Shown here: positions 1 through 12,500 of the stretch, one piece after another | Layout of the letters: every line of letters begins with the position of its first letter | Numbering within the stretch: position 1 is the stretch's first letter | Position numbers and translations under genes: made by a program | NCBI GenBank assembly: GCA_973895155.1 | Contig: OZ316895.1 | Location: 22,258,001 to 22,322,000 of the forward strand | Length of the DNA: 64,000 nt | DNA from: Marsupella aquatica | Taxonomy: Eukaryota > Marchantiophyta | Direction: 5' to 3' | The notes under the pieces: generated by a model | Database searches by the model: none | What the model saw: the letters and a program-made list of their open reading frames with translations, nothing else | Told to the model about the DNA's origin: nothing

Positions 1-59
1 ACAGAGAGAAAGAGAGGACGGAAAGGGAGAGTGGGCGGGAGGGCTTTGGGGTTAAGAAC

Positions 60-1075
60 GCTATATGGCCCGGTATCATCCAGGGGACAACGGCGGAAGT
101 CATGTGCTGATAAACGGTGGATATAGCGTGGAGCCGATATGATCGATGACCGGCTACCTCTTCTCGGCCATGTCTGATAAACGGTTATGTGCTGATAAAC
201 GGTGGATCGATGACCGGCTACCTCTTCTCCAGTTCGCTGATCTCCAAGACAAGGTGGTGCTCCTCTGAGTGGATCACAATGTTGTGAAGAAAGGTAAATT
301 GAGTTGGTTGATAGATCCGTGCTATCAAAATCTCCTGGCATTATGGCTTTTCCGAGTGCATACGGTTGCTCAAAGATTCCTTCGCGAAAATTCGGTCTGC
401 ACCTCTCGAGGATATAGTGGGACCCCGAGTGGGACTGCGCAGCTGAGAACTATCTGTAAAATGAAGCAATTTAGCGGCGACCAACTCAAACAAAATGTTG
501 ACGTGCGCTCGAAATGAGACTACTTAGAGTTAACGATCTTAAAAATATTTGCAACGACTGCATGTATGTGCAGGACTCAATTCACGTGAATCGAAGTGGA
601 AAATTTTGGAAGTGGAAAACCTGTTTGAATTTGACTGGCATCCTGCTCATGTGTCTGAATTTTTTTTTTGACGTCAGGGAAGATAATTAGACCAGTATCG
701 CATAGATGTGACTCTCCTAATCTGAAGTTAACCAAAGAGTGGAGCTTCTAATTAAAATACGATGCTCTGACGAAGATTTAGAAGCCTGGTATGCAATATG
801 ATACTGTGGCACTATAATAATCTGTAGGACATACCAAGCATTGAATTGAGGTCATCATGTACTGCACATCAAGTTTCTTTTTACTACATCTCCAGTTCGC
901 TGATTTGTGAATGCCGTCATGGGACTCATGCCCCACTTCAAGCAGGGTACGGGTACCATGGACGAGGTTCTAGATTCCAATAAAACTGCCCAGAAATTGT
1001 TCGGTGGAGGAGACTCTCCAAGTGTTCAAAAGGTTGGTTCCAAATTGCATGGCTCAAAGAAATGTACTAAATTTT
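60..1075 (+). pseudogene. Phosphoglycerate-kinase-like pseudogene, copy A
   Basis: Relic of an atypical PGK family gene. From an ATG at 65 it reads MARYHPGDNGG, then at about 204-290 a stretch with DLQDKVVLL-stop-VDHNVVKKG, which is the PGK substrate-binding motif (R-V-D-x-N) with its Arg codon replaced by TGA at 266-268. A splice-like GTAAAT follows. The next exon piece near 678-712 resembles GKI-x-D-YRID but is shifted by an extra base. A large part of the middle is missing. At about 917-1032 a C-terminal exon survives with KLFGGGDSPSVQK, matching the PGK nucleotide-binding GGGD loop. About 60 bp is repeated near 103-165 and 188-232. Stop, frameshift and missing middle make it non-functional. 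Family assignment rests on several short motifs in the right order and is supported by the more complete copy at 16.5-18.4 kb. Confidence 0.7.
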
Positions 1076-1140
1076 ACTTTTTGCCAACGTCATTTGGATC
1101 ACAGAAGGTTTCGCATTATTTCGGCCGCTACAATAGCTAA

Positions 1141-4100
1141 TGTCGATTAACAGCGTCTCCATGGCAGACGTGCGGTGCTGAGCTTCGTGTTCCTTGGTTT
1201 TGTGCAGTTCTGCAAATTAAGTCCCAATAATCGTCTCACTGTTGCACTGCAACCTCCACTTATTCTCTTCTCGGCCATGTCTGAGCTTCCAAGGGATTTA
1301 AGTGGAGCTGTGTGACTTGATCTCACACTACTCGATAGAAGAAGGAAATCCAACTACTCTGTTAGCTCCAAACACCCTTGTCATTTAGGACTTTCTCCAA
1401 CCGGACTCTTCTCTCTTATTAATGGCGATAAGAGAGCAACAGCAGAGCTAGAAACGCGCGTGGAGGTTTCAGTATTTTGAACAAACCGCATACGGAATTG
1501 CTCAGGTGGGCAACCGCTGTAATAAATGAGTTGCAGGAGCAAGTGACGTAGTGAGGAGACACTTACAGCTGCTGCTTCTGTGTGCCGTTTTTTTAGTGTG
1601 AGCCCTTCGGTCCTCTGATATAATTATGGAAGGGAGCAGTTCTCAGTCATCACAGCAGAATGATGCCTGCGGTCTGTACCCAATTCTGCATGCGGGCCCG
1701 TCCGCTTGCCTGTCCATCAATTGAGCCCAGAGTCATTGGAGGGAGGGGAGACAAGGGATTGGGAGGTCTGCCGGTGAGGGGGATCAACAGACAAGTCAGG
1801 CCGACGTGGGTTCGGTGGGGCAGGCAAAGGAAGGTCCCACGAATGCATCGTCGTCCTCTCTCTTCTTCTTCTTTTTCTATCATGACAGGACTGCAAACAG
1901 ACTTCGGCACAACCACTCTTGTCTGTTGATCTGGCCCCCACTCCACTCTCAACATGTACTGACGAGGCAAACGAAATTGAGATCACGTACGTGTACGCAG
2001 TACTGCTCTCTCTGTTGTGGCCTTAATTTCCCTCTGTCCAGGCGTCGAGGATTCGCCATGCATGCCCAAAACAAATGTATAAGGTTTTGTTGTTTGGCTC
2101 AAATGTCGCCAATGTTTTCTGATTCGACGAGAGAGACCGTTCCAACGTGGACGATGTTATTAAATTAAATTCTAGTCAGATGCAAAACTTTTCTTTGGTA
2201 CAAGTGAAGTCCAATTACCCCGAGAAGCTTATGAGAAGCAAAATTCTGATGTGACAGAAGGGACAGCAACGGGGCATGAGCACGAAATCACAAGTAAACT
2301 CGAATTTGGGGAACGATTGGTAGTTGAATGTATGTCTCTGATCGTCCTCCGATGCTTACAAAGCCAGGCAGATGCCTCAGGCCATGGAGGATACATGAAC
2401 TAGACGATCACCGACGGTCCCACAGTCACCGACGGTCCCACAGTCAGGACTCAGGAACTCATGATCAAAACGAACATATTTCCAAAGGTAGGTACACCTC
2501 ACTACACCGCCAGTTGTGATTCCTTAACCGGTGGAGTTCAACTTCTGGGACACGTACACAAGCTAGAGTAAGTAGCCTCCGTTAGAACTAGTGTGGATTC
2601 ACACTAATCTACAGTGAGTATCTAATAGAGGTTCCAAAGTTAGGGATGGTGGCTATTGGGGTCATGGTGTTTTACTAAAAGATTTTTTTTCACTAGACTC
2701 TAGAGTGACTTATGGTCATGGCATATGACCAAATCTTTATGGCAAAAAGTTATGGATTACCAATTTGGCAGTATATAACTTTTTATGTCCCTAACCTTAA
2801 CTGCTAAGTTAAGGTCCATCAACTTTGAAGCTTTGCAACGCCCTAATGGTGATCAAACACTATCTTTCAGGGTTTAGTGTAGTCTCTAGACAATGACTCT
2901 TTGGGGCATGAGTGAAGGTTGGGTGCAAGTGTAAACAGCTAGGCAGGGTGAGCGGTGAGTCTCTAAAAATGGCCTTAGCTAGGGGCTTGAATGATCTCTA
3001 TTTACCTTCAAAGATTGGGCACTCAGGCTAGAGGGCAGGATAGTTGTTGTAGATAGAGATGTGGCCAGAGAATTAGTGTGGATGGAGGATTATTCTAGAT
3101 CACTTTCACTCACGTGCAAGAATTATCATGGTGATTTATTTTAACAGAGTTGCTAGTTGGAGTAAATAATTGAGACTGAGCAGATTAATATGGTGGATGG
3201 AGGAGTTAGTGTGGATCACTCTCTCTCAAAAAAATTATGGTAATCCTTTTGAACAGGGTTTCAAGAGTAAATTAAGGAGTTAAGGTTCATCAAATTGTCA
3301 GCTTTAAGATGCCCTAGTATATCATGTACTGGGGAACTTAAGGCTGTTCTTGGCCTAGTTCTGGGCTCACCAATCTTCAACTTGTGTGACCCCTACCATG
3401 AGGGCGGGCATGAGGGCATTAAATTGCAATAAAAACCAACACTTATCTAAGAACTCAGTCTAGAAAATTTGGTCTCGGCTCCAAGTTGTGTAACGCCTCA
3501 TTATGAGTGGGCAATTTCCCAAAATAGCAGCACCTAGTCCACGATCTTATATTGAGGGTTGCTCTACAGTTGTGGGAGAGCCATTTGCCCCCCTTTTTGC
3601 TGGGGGAGCCCAGGTGATGACCGTCTTCCCACCCTGGGAACCACTTTGACATTACTACTACTGTGTTTACAGATATGGCATCCCAGTAGTGCACATCAGA
3701 AATTGGGAGCCGGATGGGAAGCCAGATAGGTATTTGTAATAGCGCTCAGTGATATAAACAAAATACCTGGGTTCATCCTGGTATGGAGTGGCATAGTACT
3801 CCATAATTATATTATCACATGTGATGTGCAATTACCTGGACTGAAAGATATGTCTACCATCAAATTCATGTGCAAAAATGGATGGCCATTAGACATTCCT
3901 AAAAAATGGCCCTTAACCCATCCCCCCGAGGCCCCGAGGGGGTAGTGGGCTGTGTAATCTCCAAGGGCGCTGAGCCTGAGGGGTTACAGCCACTATCCCC
4001 AAGTGGAAATGAGCTACCAAGCATAAAGCCTAGGTGAATAATCTTTTACACAACACCCAGTTCAGTTTTACATAGGAAAAGTCTGATCTGTCATTGTCTG

Positions 4101-4829
4101 CCACTTATACTTTACTTTATTTCTCATTTAAATTTCAGAATCCCCAGACCAGGCTGGCACACATTATGTGACTCTGGGGTAATGACTCATAACCTTGTAC
4201 ACACATGTACAAAAGAAAACATTCAAGAAGGGTTTACTCTAATCACAACACAGTGATCTGATGTTGATCACTAACTAATGAGCTGCTTACTAACTTTCTT
4301 GGGGGCTCCCTGTCCACACTCACACATCAAAATGTGATAATATATTGTGTATCTTTTCACTTGGTACTCGAGTGAGAGAAAATCATTCCTGATCTATGAG
4401 GGCTTGATTGGCTCTGTGAGGGCTCAAACAGGGGCGGTTTGATCCATCTACTTGCCAGATGCCAGGAGGACGGGTAGTCTTGCCTTTATGAAACGACATG
4501 TTATATCGTCGGCCCCTGCCGAACTCAGGATGTGCAAAACTAACTAGAGTTATCATGGTATGGAGAGATGTCATACATAGTTGTATATGTCATATTTGGA
4601 TCGGCTCTGTGACGAAAGGACATGCGTCACGCCGTAGACGTGGTGGACGACGATCGTATCGTGCCCGCCGTCGATCTGAGCCGTGACTGTGTCCGGTCGA
4701 GGAGAAATAACTCCAGTAAAGGGACTCACACTAAAAGGGGAAAAAAGGGAAAACGAGACTGAGGGCCCACGATTGATCGATCGATCGATTGATTGATCAG
4801 TTGATTGAGGACCGATTGATTGATTGATT
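1141..4829. repeat. Segmental duplication copy A, non-coding part
   Basis: Several long stretches match 18.6-21.9 kb in the same orientation: 1190-1370 with 18595-18790, 1620-2090 with 19020-19460, 2340-2440 with 19780-19890, 3330-3690 with 20640-21050, and 4630-4830 with 21640-21850. The two copies differ by many substitutions and indels. No coding region could be supported here: open frames across 1650-2168 are in inconsistent frames between copies. Between matching blocks lie unrelated AT-rich sequences, including a dispersed repeat at about 2690-2830. Confidence 0.75.
2690..2830 (-). repeat. Dispersed repeat also present at 60.4-60.7 kb
   Basis: The reverse complement of this stretch (GTAATCCATAA, CATAAAGATT, then GCCATGACCATAAGT) matches about 60,440-60,540 on the plus strand and part of 60,610-60,670. 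The family carries a small palindrome around TTATGGATTAC. No coding capacity; probably a short non-autonomous element, class unknown. Confidence 0.5.
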
Positions 4830-4834
4830 GATTG
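4768..4834. repeat. GATT/GATC microsatellite
   Basis: Runs of GATC and GATT units (ATCGATCGATCG, then repeated ATTG). A shorter version stands at about 21,808-21,848 in the other copy of the duplication, so the tract expanded or contracted after duplication. Confidence 0.8.
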
Positions 4835-5460
4835 CACTAGACTGAAAGCTATGGAATCTGAATTTGATTGAGCTGATGAATGTAAATAGTGGATGGAGGT
4901 CGTCGGAAAATTTTCGGATGTGCTCTCGAAATTCAATCCTAGAGCCTGTTTTGTATTTAGGACCTAGTGTTGTTCGTGCCGACTCGTGCAGAACGTTTGG
5001 ATTCATTCTGTTAGCTCCTTCCACATAGCAATTGCCATAGCTCAATATTGCTTCAAAGACGTGAATCACGTGCAAATTGAACTCCTACCAAGTGCCTCGT
5101 TTTCAAGGTAGTCAGCATCACCTCGATCATGATTTACAACGAGGATGAAGTGGTTCTAACTTCGTCCACCAGGAGGGGCCTCGTACGATTCTTCCGTCTC
5201 TGGCGTTCAATGCCTTCCAGAACTTTTTCAATTCTGCTCTCTACATGGTTTCAGCATACTAAGGATGTCCGTGCATGGCCCCATAGAATCCTTTGATTGA
5301 TTGAAGCTATTCGTATGTCTCTACTGCAGATATCTTATGAGGGAGAAGTGGTGAACGGAGACGCTGGCAGCTGGATTGCAGATGAGGGTGAACGCTTCAA
5401 GGCAGATGTCATCGTCGTTGGCAGCAGTGCTTCTGGTGGTGTAAAGAGGTAGTCTCTGAG
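4830..5460 (+). pseudogene. Universal stress protein pseudogene (orphan exon 3)
   Basis: Truncated copy of the stress-protein gene at 22,267-25,975. The 5' leader (4830-5040) matches 21,840-22,045. It then jumps to sequence equivalent to 23,430, so about 1.4 kb carrying exons 1 and 2 is missing. Exon 3 is kept whole at 5330-5448: 119 nt as in the parent, still open, preceded by CTGCAG and followed by GTAGTC. Its protein differs at Cys to Tyr, Lys to Asn, Leu to Phe and Val to Gly. No exon 4 to 8 equivalent is visible after 5480. Without a start exon it cannot make the family protein. Confidence 0.8.
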
Positions 5461-5469
5461 CCACTGGAC

Positions 5470-8400
5470 CGTCAAAATCCTCTATTTTGTTTGGCCACTT
5501 TTAGGAAATTGGTGTTTTCTCCTGTTGCACCATTTCAAAGTTTTCATTTGGTTGAATAATAGATGTATCTCGAGGTAGTAGACATGGGAGATCAGACCAT
5601 AGGCTAGATGGTAGATGTTATGATGCAGGTGTTGCTAGATACTATGACGTAGGTGATGCTCGATCACACACGAGAGCTGCTGTGGATAGAGAAGGCTGGC
5701 TCTATGATTGTCATGTGATTTGTTCTGTTGGCTTGGTACAGTAGATTCTGCAAATAAGTTGATCATAATAATTACCACCATAGCTTGAATGTTGTCTTTT
5801 GCAGTGGAGGTGTACAGAACCCAGATACACACGTGCTGTGATAAGTGACAATGATATGACACTCCCACAAAACTCCTGTAGCAGTGACCCAGAACAAGCG
5901 TAATTTTCAAGGTTTTTTCTTTTGGCCGTAGCCAATAACACCACCTTCTGAAAGAAAGGATGCGAAAAATACTCTCATCTTATTTTTCTCCATTAATTTT
6001 GACCATTAGATCTCCTTGGATTTAAGGATATCTGTCATATTCTCATTCTTGGGGTTTGTGGCTAGATGGAAAATGGAATGAAAATGGCTAATCGACGACA
6101 TAGTCTGGTAAAATTTACGCAAAAGTGCACCCTAAACTTTAGGTGATTTTTTGCGGTTAAAAAACAGAGCTGGCGGGAACAACCTGAACTCCTGAAGGAC
6201 CACCAGACGCAATTGGAGGCGCAGATCAAGGCTCCAGGTGTGATCTGCATGTGCGATCTGCATTATGAAGTACCTCACTGACAATATGGAGTGAATAAAA
6301 AATTATAACCTGTAGCTCATGTGTCCGATACAAATAGAGCATCGATTTCATTGGCACACACAGCACGAATATACGTCGGTTCAGTAGGACCAAAACTTCC
6401 AGAGATGGCGAGGGTCGATCTCTTTGACGTTAGAGTCTGGTCTTCGGTACCTAGTTGGATTGTGCGTGTCTATATCAGGTCTTGGAAGCTTGTCTTGAAC
6501 AGTTTCGCTGCAAGGAGAGATCGTGTTGGGTTTTAATAGTGCTGGAAGTTCGTAGAGATCCAAGCTGCATGTCCACGACCGACGTGAGATTTGCTGTCGT
6601 GGGAGGTTCACTCGTGCCACAAAACTGTGGGTCAGACTAGCTGTGCAAGCCGTGCTCTACGGGGAATGTCTCTTCAGTCTGGATCATTCTTCGTTCTGAA
6701 AGCAAGGACTTTGTTGGCAAGTTAGAGTCGGAATGATGGACATCCGGCGGAGCTGTCTCAGCAAAGTTCGGTGATCGATAAAATCGTACAGTGACACCTC
6801 GATTGGTTTTTTCCTCGGTAACAGTCCAGTTGCAGCCGAGGGGATCGAGTACTTGCAGGAATGCTATTTTCAAACACTCTGGGACAGTTCGTCAGCAGCT
6901 TCAATCGATCGGCTGAGCTTGCAAGAGAGTACGCTGGAGGATCGATGATCTCCAGGGCGCTTGATTACGTTCACTACGGCAGACCACACTGTAGCCAGTT
7001 ATAGCAACTGCTATAAATTAGATGAGAAGAGTGAATTCCCAGTTAGAGTTACAGCATCTGCTATGAATGAGAGAGAATGCCCGTTTAACTGTCTATCTGG
7101 AGGTATGAGTGATCTTTGGCCATGACCATTGAAGTAGTGTGTCGGTGATCCATGTCATAGTTGCGTTGAAAATCAGGACCTTGGCTTTCTGCAGTTTGAC
7201 AGACATGGAGTCACGGGTGTGCATCTATTCAGTTTTGTGCTCCCATGTTGGTCGGTTTGTCAAGCTGGAGAAAACCCAGGTCCTCTTGTTCCTTGCAACT
7301 GTTGTTTGGACACCGAAACACAACTTTGATGGCGAAAAGGATAGATCCTTTGTATATCTTCTTGATTGGAAGTTGATTATAGTCGTTGGCATCTTAATCA
7401 TCAGAATAGTAGCATGCAAGTTTGGCGAAGGATCTGTGTGAATAAAGTATCGATAGAGAAACTTGTCCTCAGTCTCCTCCAGTTCCTTGGCCAAGTGAAT
7501 CTATGCCTTCAATCGACTACATCATGCGAGAGAGCTTGTGCCGAGGCCACTAAGGAGTTTTGAACAGCGTTTCACGTTTGCCAGTGATCAGGCTGGAAAT
7601 CTATAACTATTTTCAAGTGTATTCATGATTGTTCCATAATTTGACCTTTGTTTTGACTACCTTTGTTTTGACTTGCTCGTACTGACCAAATGTGATCTAT
7701 TCGTCCGGCATACATTCTGCATTGTTTGTCTGGTCGTAGACTGATGTGAGTCGAATCCTTGGTAACGTTTGGTATCCGCTTTAAATCGGTTTGAGATCAC
7801 ATATTCCATTTCTTCATGTCGAGTTCCTCAGCGGTTCGTATTTCTGGTAACGTTTCTCACAGCTTTTACCAGTAAGTTTGAATATCGCATATAATCTCAT
7901 TTCTTCGTGACTGTCAAGTTCCTCAGCGGTTCGTTACTTTTCTTACAGCTTTAAACCAGTCTGAACATCATAGATAATTCCATTTCTTCATGTCAAGTTC
8001 CTTATTGGTTCTTGATAGTAGCAATGTTGATATTTTTGTTTGCAAGCGATTAAGTGGGATATAAGCGCAATTCAGCGTAGGGAAGAAACCTGAACAAATC
8101 ACGGAATGTCATTTGAATCAAGAGTGAACCCAGTCAAAACCCGTTTAGAACATTAGAGGGAACAAAAGAACCTATGGCCACAGGGGCATGATGCAGATCC
8201 CCGAGGAAAGGTCGAGGAAGAGAGCTGAAAAGCCTGTAGCACACAGGTCAATAAAACCATTTGCTGCAAGGCGATAAGTGAGAAACTTTGGAGGTCAAAG
8301 TTGCAAATCGGAGTTTTCAATTCTAATGTGGCCGGACAACAGGGGAGAGGGCAACACTGGAGACGAAACGAGTTCCCCTACAACCACACCACGAATGGTG

Positions 8401-9410
8401 ATAGGGAAACGTGTGTTTTGAAAAGAGGACTGAAGCACAAATGAGAACAAGAATGGAGACCAATGAAGCATGTGGGTTTGCTAGAACACTGAAAGATGGA
8501 GAGATAAAACCGACAGCTCACAAAATTGACTGTTCTGTGCACTGGATGAAAAGCGATAAATCAATTGACAGAATGGAAGAAAGTAGAGTATAAGTACCAA
8601 GTAAAACAGGGAGCAAGTCGAATGTTTGAGGAGAATACTGAGGGATGGAGAACTAAAGCAAAATTTACCAAAGAATGTAATGTATATTGATGAGAGAGAG
8701 AACGAGAACACAATCAGTAATGGAAGGCTACAAAGGGATGGGAGGTGATATACAATAACTTTTGATGATGTGAGGACCGAGCTACAGAAGGTGGTCCCGT
8801 TTGCGATTGAACTGAGCTCTTAAATCCAGGCTGTGTGTAGTTGATATCTATTTCTTAATGCTCGAGCACATTCAGGATGGAACTCGCAGGTTAGGCTATT
8901 CCACAGAGTCTGTCATGCTCCGTCATATTCCAGCAGAACACACCCAAGTAAACAGAGTTTGTTTCTAACCTTGTAGAAACGGATCATCACAGTTGTAAGG
9001 CAAGTAAATAAATGTAACACAGTGAAACGTCGGAGCTCGTGCGTTCACGTAAAGCACTTTACTGTTAGCTACAGTTCACTCCTCTAAAGATTATTGCTCC
9101 AGTGGATCATTGAAAGATCTTGAGGATCACCAGAAGTCAACCAGTTCACTGTACGAGAATTCTCGTTGAAGTGTTGCGACATCTCTAACGACGAGGAAAT
9201 GATTTCACGCCAAAAAGAACTGGAAAGTGGACAAGAAGCGGACAGACCGGGGCAAGAGAGCGGCAACCTGTCTCACTAGAGCCTAACGAGGAGTAAAGGA
9301 AAGGGGAGACACCAGAGCAAAGTTGCAGAGAAATGTTGCAGCTTTGGTATCATCATGAGTTTCTTTGTTTCCTTGTCTGTCCACAATGAATGAAAAAAGG
9401 AACTTGGGTT
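5470..9410. other. Intergenic region with weak exon-like fragments
   Basis: No complete gene supported. Two short stretches read like old coding sequence. On the plus strand, 6164-6240 follows an AAACAG and reads WREQPELLKDHQ. On the minus strand, 6637-6873 is a 78-codon open frame containing GCNWTVTEEK and RGVTVRFYRS. Neither could be assigned to a family. A minus-strand stretch at 7140-7500 has protein-like segments interrupted by stops. The rest, including 8100-9400, shows no features I can name. Confidence 0.4.
7780..8015. repeat. Three-copy tandem repeat, period about 80-92 bp
   Basis: The phrase CATTTCTTCATGTC followed by AGTTCCTCAGCGGTTCG recurs near 7807, 7899 and 7980, each preceded by related text ending in AGCTTT and CCAGT. 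The third copy is diverged. Function unknown. Confidence 0.7.
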
Positions 9411-9411
9411 C

Positions 9412-9489
9412 CTGCACTGGTTGAAGGAGGGGGCCACCGGATGGAGAGATGCACTGGTTCAAGGAGGGGGGCACCGGATGGAGAGATGA
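9412..9489. repeat. Short direct repeat, two copies
   Basis: Two adjacent copies, about 37 bp each, of ACTGGTT-AAGGAGGGGG-CACCGGATGGAGAGATG, at about 9416 and 9453. It lies immediately upstream of the tRNA-like segment at 9495. Confidence 0.7.
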
Positions 9490-9494
9490 CGAAA

Positions 9495-9546
9495 TGCTCA
9501 GTTGGTTAGGGGATGAGCCTAGAAATGAGAGGTCCCAGGTTCGGCC
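9495..9546 (+). mobile_element. tRNA-derived SINE-like head
   Basis: Contains an A-box-like TGCTCAGTTGGTTAG and, about 30 bp later, a B-box-like GGTCCCAGGTTCGG. Spacing and order match an internal RNA polymerase III promoter. It does not fold into a complete tRNA by eye and has no clear anticodon arm. It closely resembles the minus-strand segment at 29,394-29,460. Confidence 0.5.
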
Positions 9547-9559
9547 AAATGGCATGTGA

Positions 9560-12500
9560 CTGTCCTCGTGTTTTGCTGCCCTTTACCCTTGGGACACTTT
9601 AGGACAATTGAATGTCTACATTAACAAGTCAATCTTTGTCCTCACTACATGTCATGTGCACTATGGCAAAACTTGCAATGGCAAGAAGTCGCCATATGAC
9701 CATGTTACTTTAGTATATTTGTTTTATGGTGAAGATTGAGGTCAATCTGCAAGGGCAGGAAAATTTCCGGCCCTTGCCTTTTGATTTGCTAAGTTTCTGC
9801 CGTGAGGATTGGCATGGGAGGAGGTGATGGCATTTTTCTCTCATGCACTAAAACGCTGCTGCAAGTCAGTTTGGGGGGCCACAAAGGGTACGGGCACTCA
9901 CATGTGAGTTGGCCCTCTATCTCCCCTCCACATGCAAGGGTTTTTAGAGGGTGAGGGTGAGGGTGAGGGAGTGGGGTGTAGTGGTGGGTTCCTCCTCAGC
10001 CTCGGGCTGTTCTACTTTGGGGCTCTGGTCCAACCCTCTCTCCGTCCTGGTAGTGGGTAGGACCCCCCTTGTGGGCTACCCTACAGAGGTGCATGCTCCC
10101 GAGTTGATTGTCTATCCTCTGCTGAATGGGTCAGCTTTTGGTACTCAAGGCAAAAAAAAAGGGGATGAGATGGCAGAGAAATCAATTAAGACAGAAGCCT
10201 TTGTCTATATTCCATGAGCCCTCAACCCTCAACTTGGTGGGACCCCTGTTTTGAATAACGAGCAGCAACACTTGATTTCCATCTGCCCCCAACCCAACAG
10301 ATTATGTTTTGGAGACCAACTGGTGGAACTGGGCACTTTGACAATGAACTGGTTCGTGTTTCACAGGACGGTGGGAGTCCAGTTTGTGTTTTCATTAGTT
10401 TTTGTAGCGTATACAGTTTTGGAAGCGGTGGACCAGTTGCGCATTTCACAGGTGGGAGTCCAGTTTGTTTTTTTTCACTAGTTTGTAGCATACACAATTT
10501 GAAGCAAGTAGAATTTGCTGCTTACCCAAGTTGAAACGATGTGAATCGGAAGCCGCAACCAGCAGAGCACATTAATATTTTATGGAGCACATGATCAGAA
10601 TCTTAGTCATTCACTCATAGAGCTCAGCTTCTAGTTTGATAGTTTTAAATTGAGCATATGGTGTTCCTCTGTTCATATGATGGTTGGAGGACACATAGGT
10701 GCCGTCTGGTGGTTGGGAAAGTAGGGAGATAGGGTACAAGTTTGTTTGTACCTTTGCAACAATGGGGTGAACTCTTGCGTTGACAGCTGCAGCCTTTTCC
10801 TTGATTTATATTGTGCAGAGCGTCATTTCCACAAGCATGAATTGAACTGATGCCTTCAAAACTCTTCCCTTTTTGCCGACCTCGCTCAGCTTGGGCTTAT
10901 CTTGTCAAATAATTGTGTGGAACTTTGTGTGGAGTATTTCAGAGATGAGAAAACAGAGAAGGACTGGAAGGTTTCAGATTTTGTTACCCGTTATATTCTA
11001 TGTTGAGGAATTATCAACCTGGTCGAGGGCATAGGCCAGTTTCTCATTCTACACAGACCGTGAAACCTGAGCACTTCAATTCAATCTTGGCAGTGTTATT
11101 TCTTGTACAACATTCATGATGAGAATTCTTTCACTCTATTGATGATAAAACAATACAATTGTTATCCAATGAAGGTGCAATTTCAGCTAGCCTCCATCTC
11201 CTAATATAATACCTTATCCTGCCAAAAATGTTGGTCATCCATTTACAAAATCAGAATAGTGGGATCCAATCCTAGCCTTTCACTAAAAAATCATAATTCT
11301 GGCACCATCAGATCTATTGTACTCCCTTCAATCTCAATTGCCTCTGCTCCAGCCCCCTTACCCAAACTTGCCTGAGATGAAAATAATAATTAAAAAATTT
11401 AATTAATAAAAAATTGATATTAATTGGAAATTTTGAAAAGAACGAAAAGAATATTCAGTTCTTTAAAAATTTGAAAATAATTTGGAAAAAAATGGAACAA
11501 AAGATATTCCCTCCTTTTCATGCGGTTGTGCTGGACTATGCAACATGGTGCTTCATTTCCTCACTTATATTTCCTTGCCTCTCCTTAACTTCTTTTCCTC
11601 TACTTGACATCCTTGACTCACCCGAACATATTTGCCTCATCTCAACATCTAAATTTTCCTTGACATAATATTTGTTTCACCTAGATATATTTGTCTCACC
11701 TGGACATCTTTACCTTGCCTCAACATGATCTGTGCATGCAATGCATGAGCATTGGGTTGTTCAGCCTGCCTGCACCTGCCCAAGATAAAAACATAATTAA
11801 AAAACCATTCAAAAGTTGGAACAAAAGAACTTGGAATTTTTTGAATTTGTTTTGAAACTATTGATACTCTGAAAATTTAAAAACTTTGATTTTTTTTTAT
11901 AAAATAATCCTGTCACTTTTTTTATAAATCCTGTCACTGGGGTTGTGCTGAGACCTGGCTAGACATCTTTTCCTCACATTGACATCTTTTCTCACCTCGA
12001 TATTAATTTTATCTTTTTCTTAGCTTGACATCTTCATCTTGATCACCACCACATCTTTTGTTCACCCTCAACATCTTAGTTTCCTCTCCTTAATATATTT
12101 TCCTCATCCACATGCATCTTTTTCTCACCTCGCCATCTTTTCTCTCATTTCCATCTTATTCTCGCCTCAACTTTTTTCCTCGCCTTGACATCTTTTTCTC
12201 ACCTTGACGTCAAATAGATTGCCCTTGGGATATGAAACCAACTGATTGAAGAAGCATCCAATGGTTCATTTGTTCATACTTAGGTTGGGTACCACTTGAG
12301 GATCCTAAAAAGGTTCAAGGATGTTTTTAGAGTTAGCCCAACTACTTTCTATGAGAGAGAGTTAGTCATGTAATTTGGGTAGTCTCCAATATTGAGTTGC
12401 AGGAATCGAGTAGACCAATTGCTTCCAATAGACCAGTTGCCAAAGGAAGCAATTCTTGATTGTGCACGGAAAGGCATGCATGTAATAGACCAAAGCTTTT

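Noticed and set aside
1650-2168. Overlapping open frames of 89-120 codons
   Set aside because: The equivalent region at 19.1-19.5 kb has different frames and indels, so no protein is conserved between the copies.
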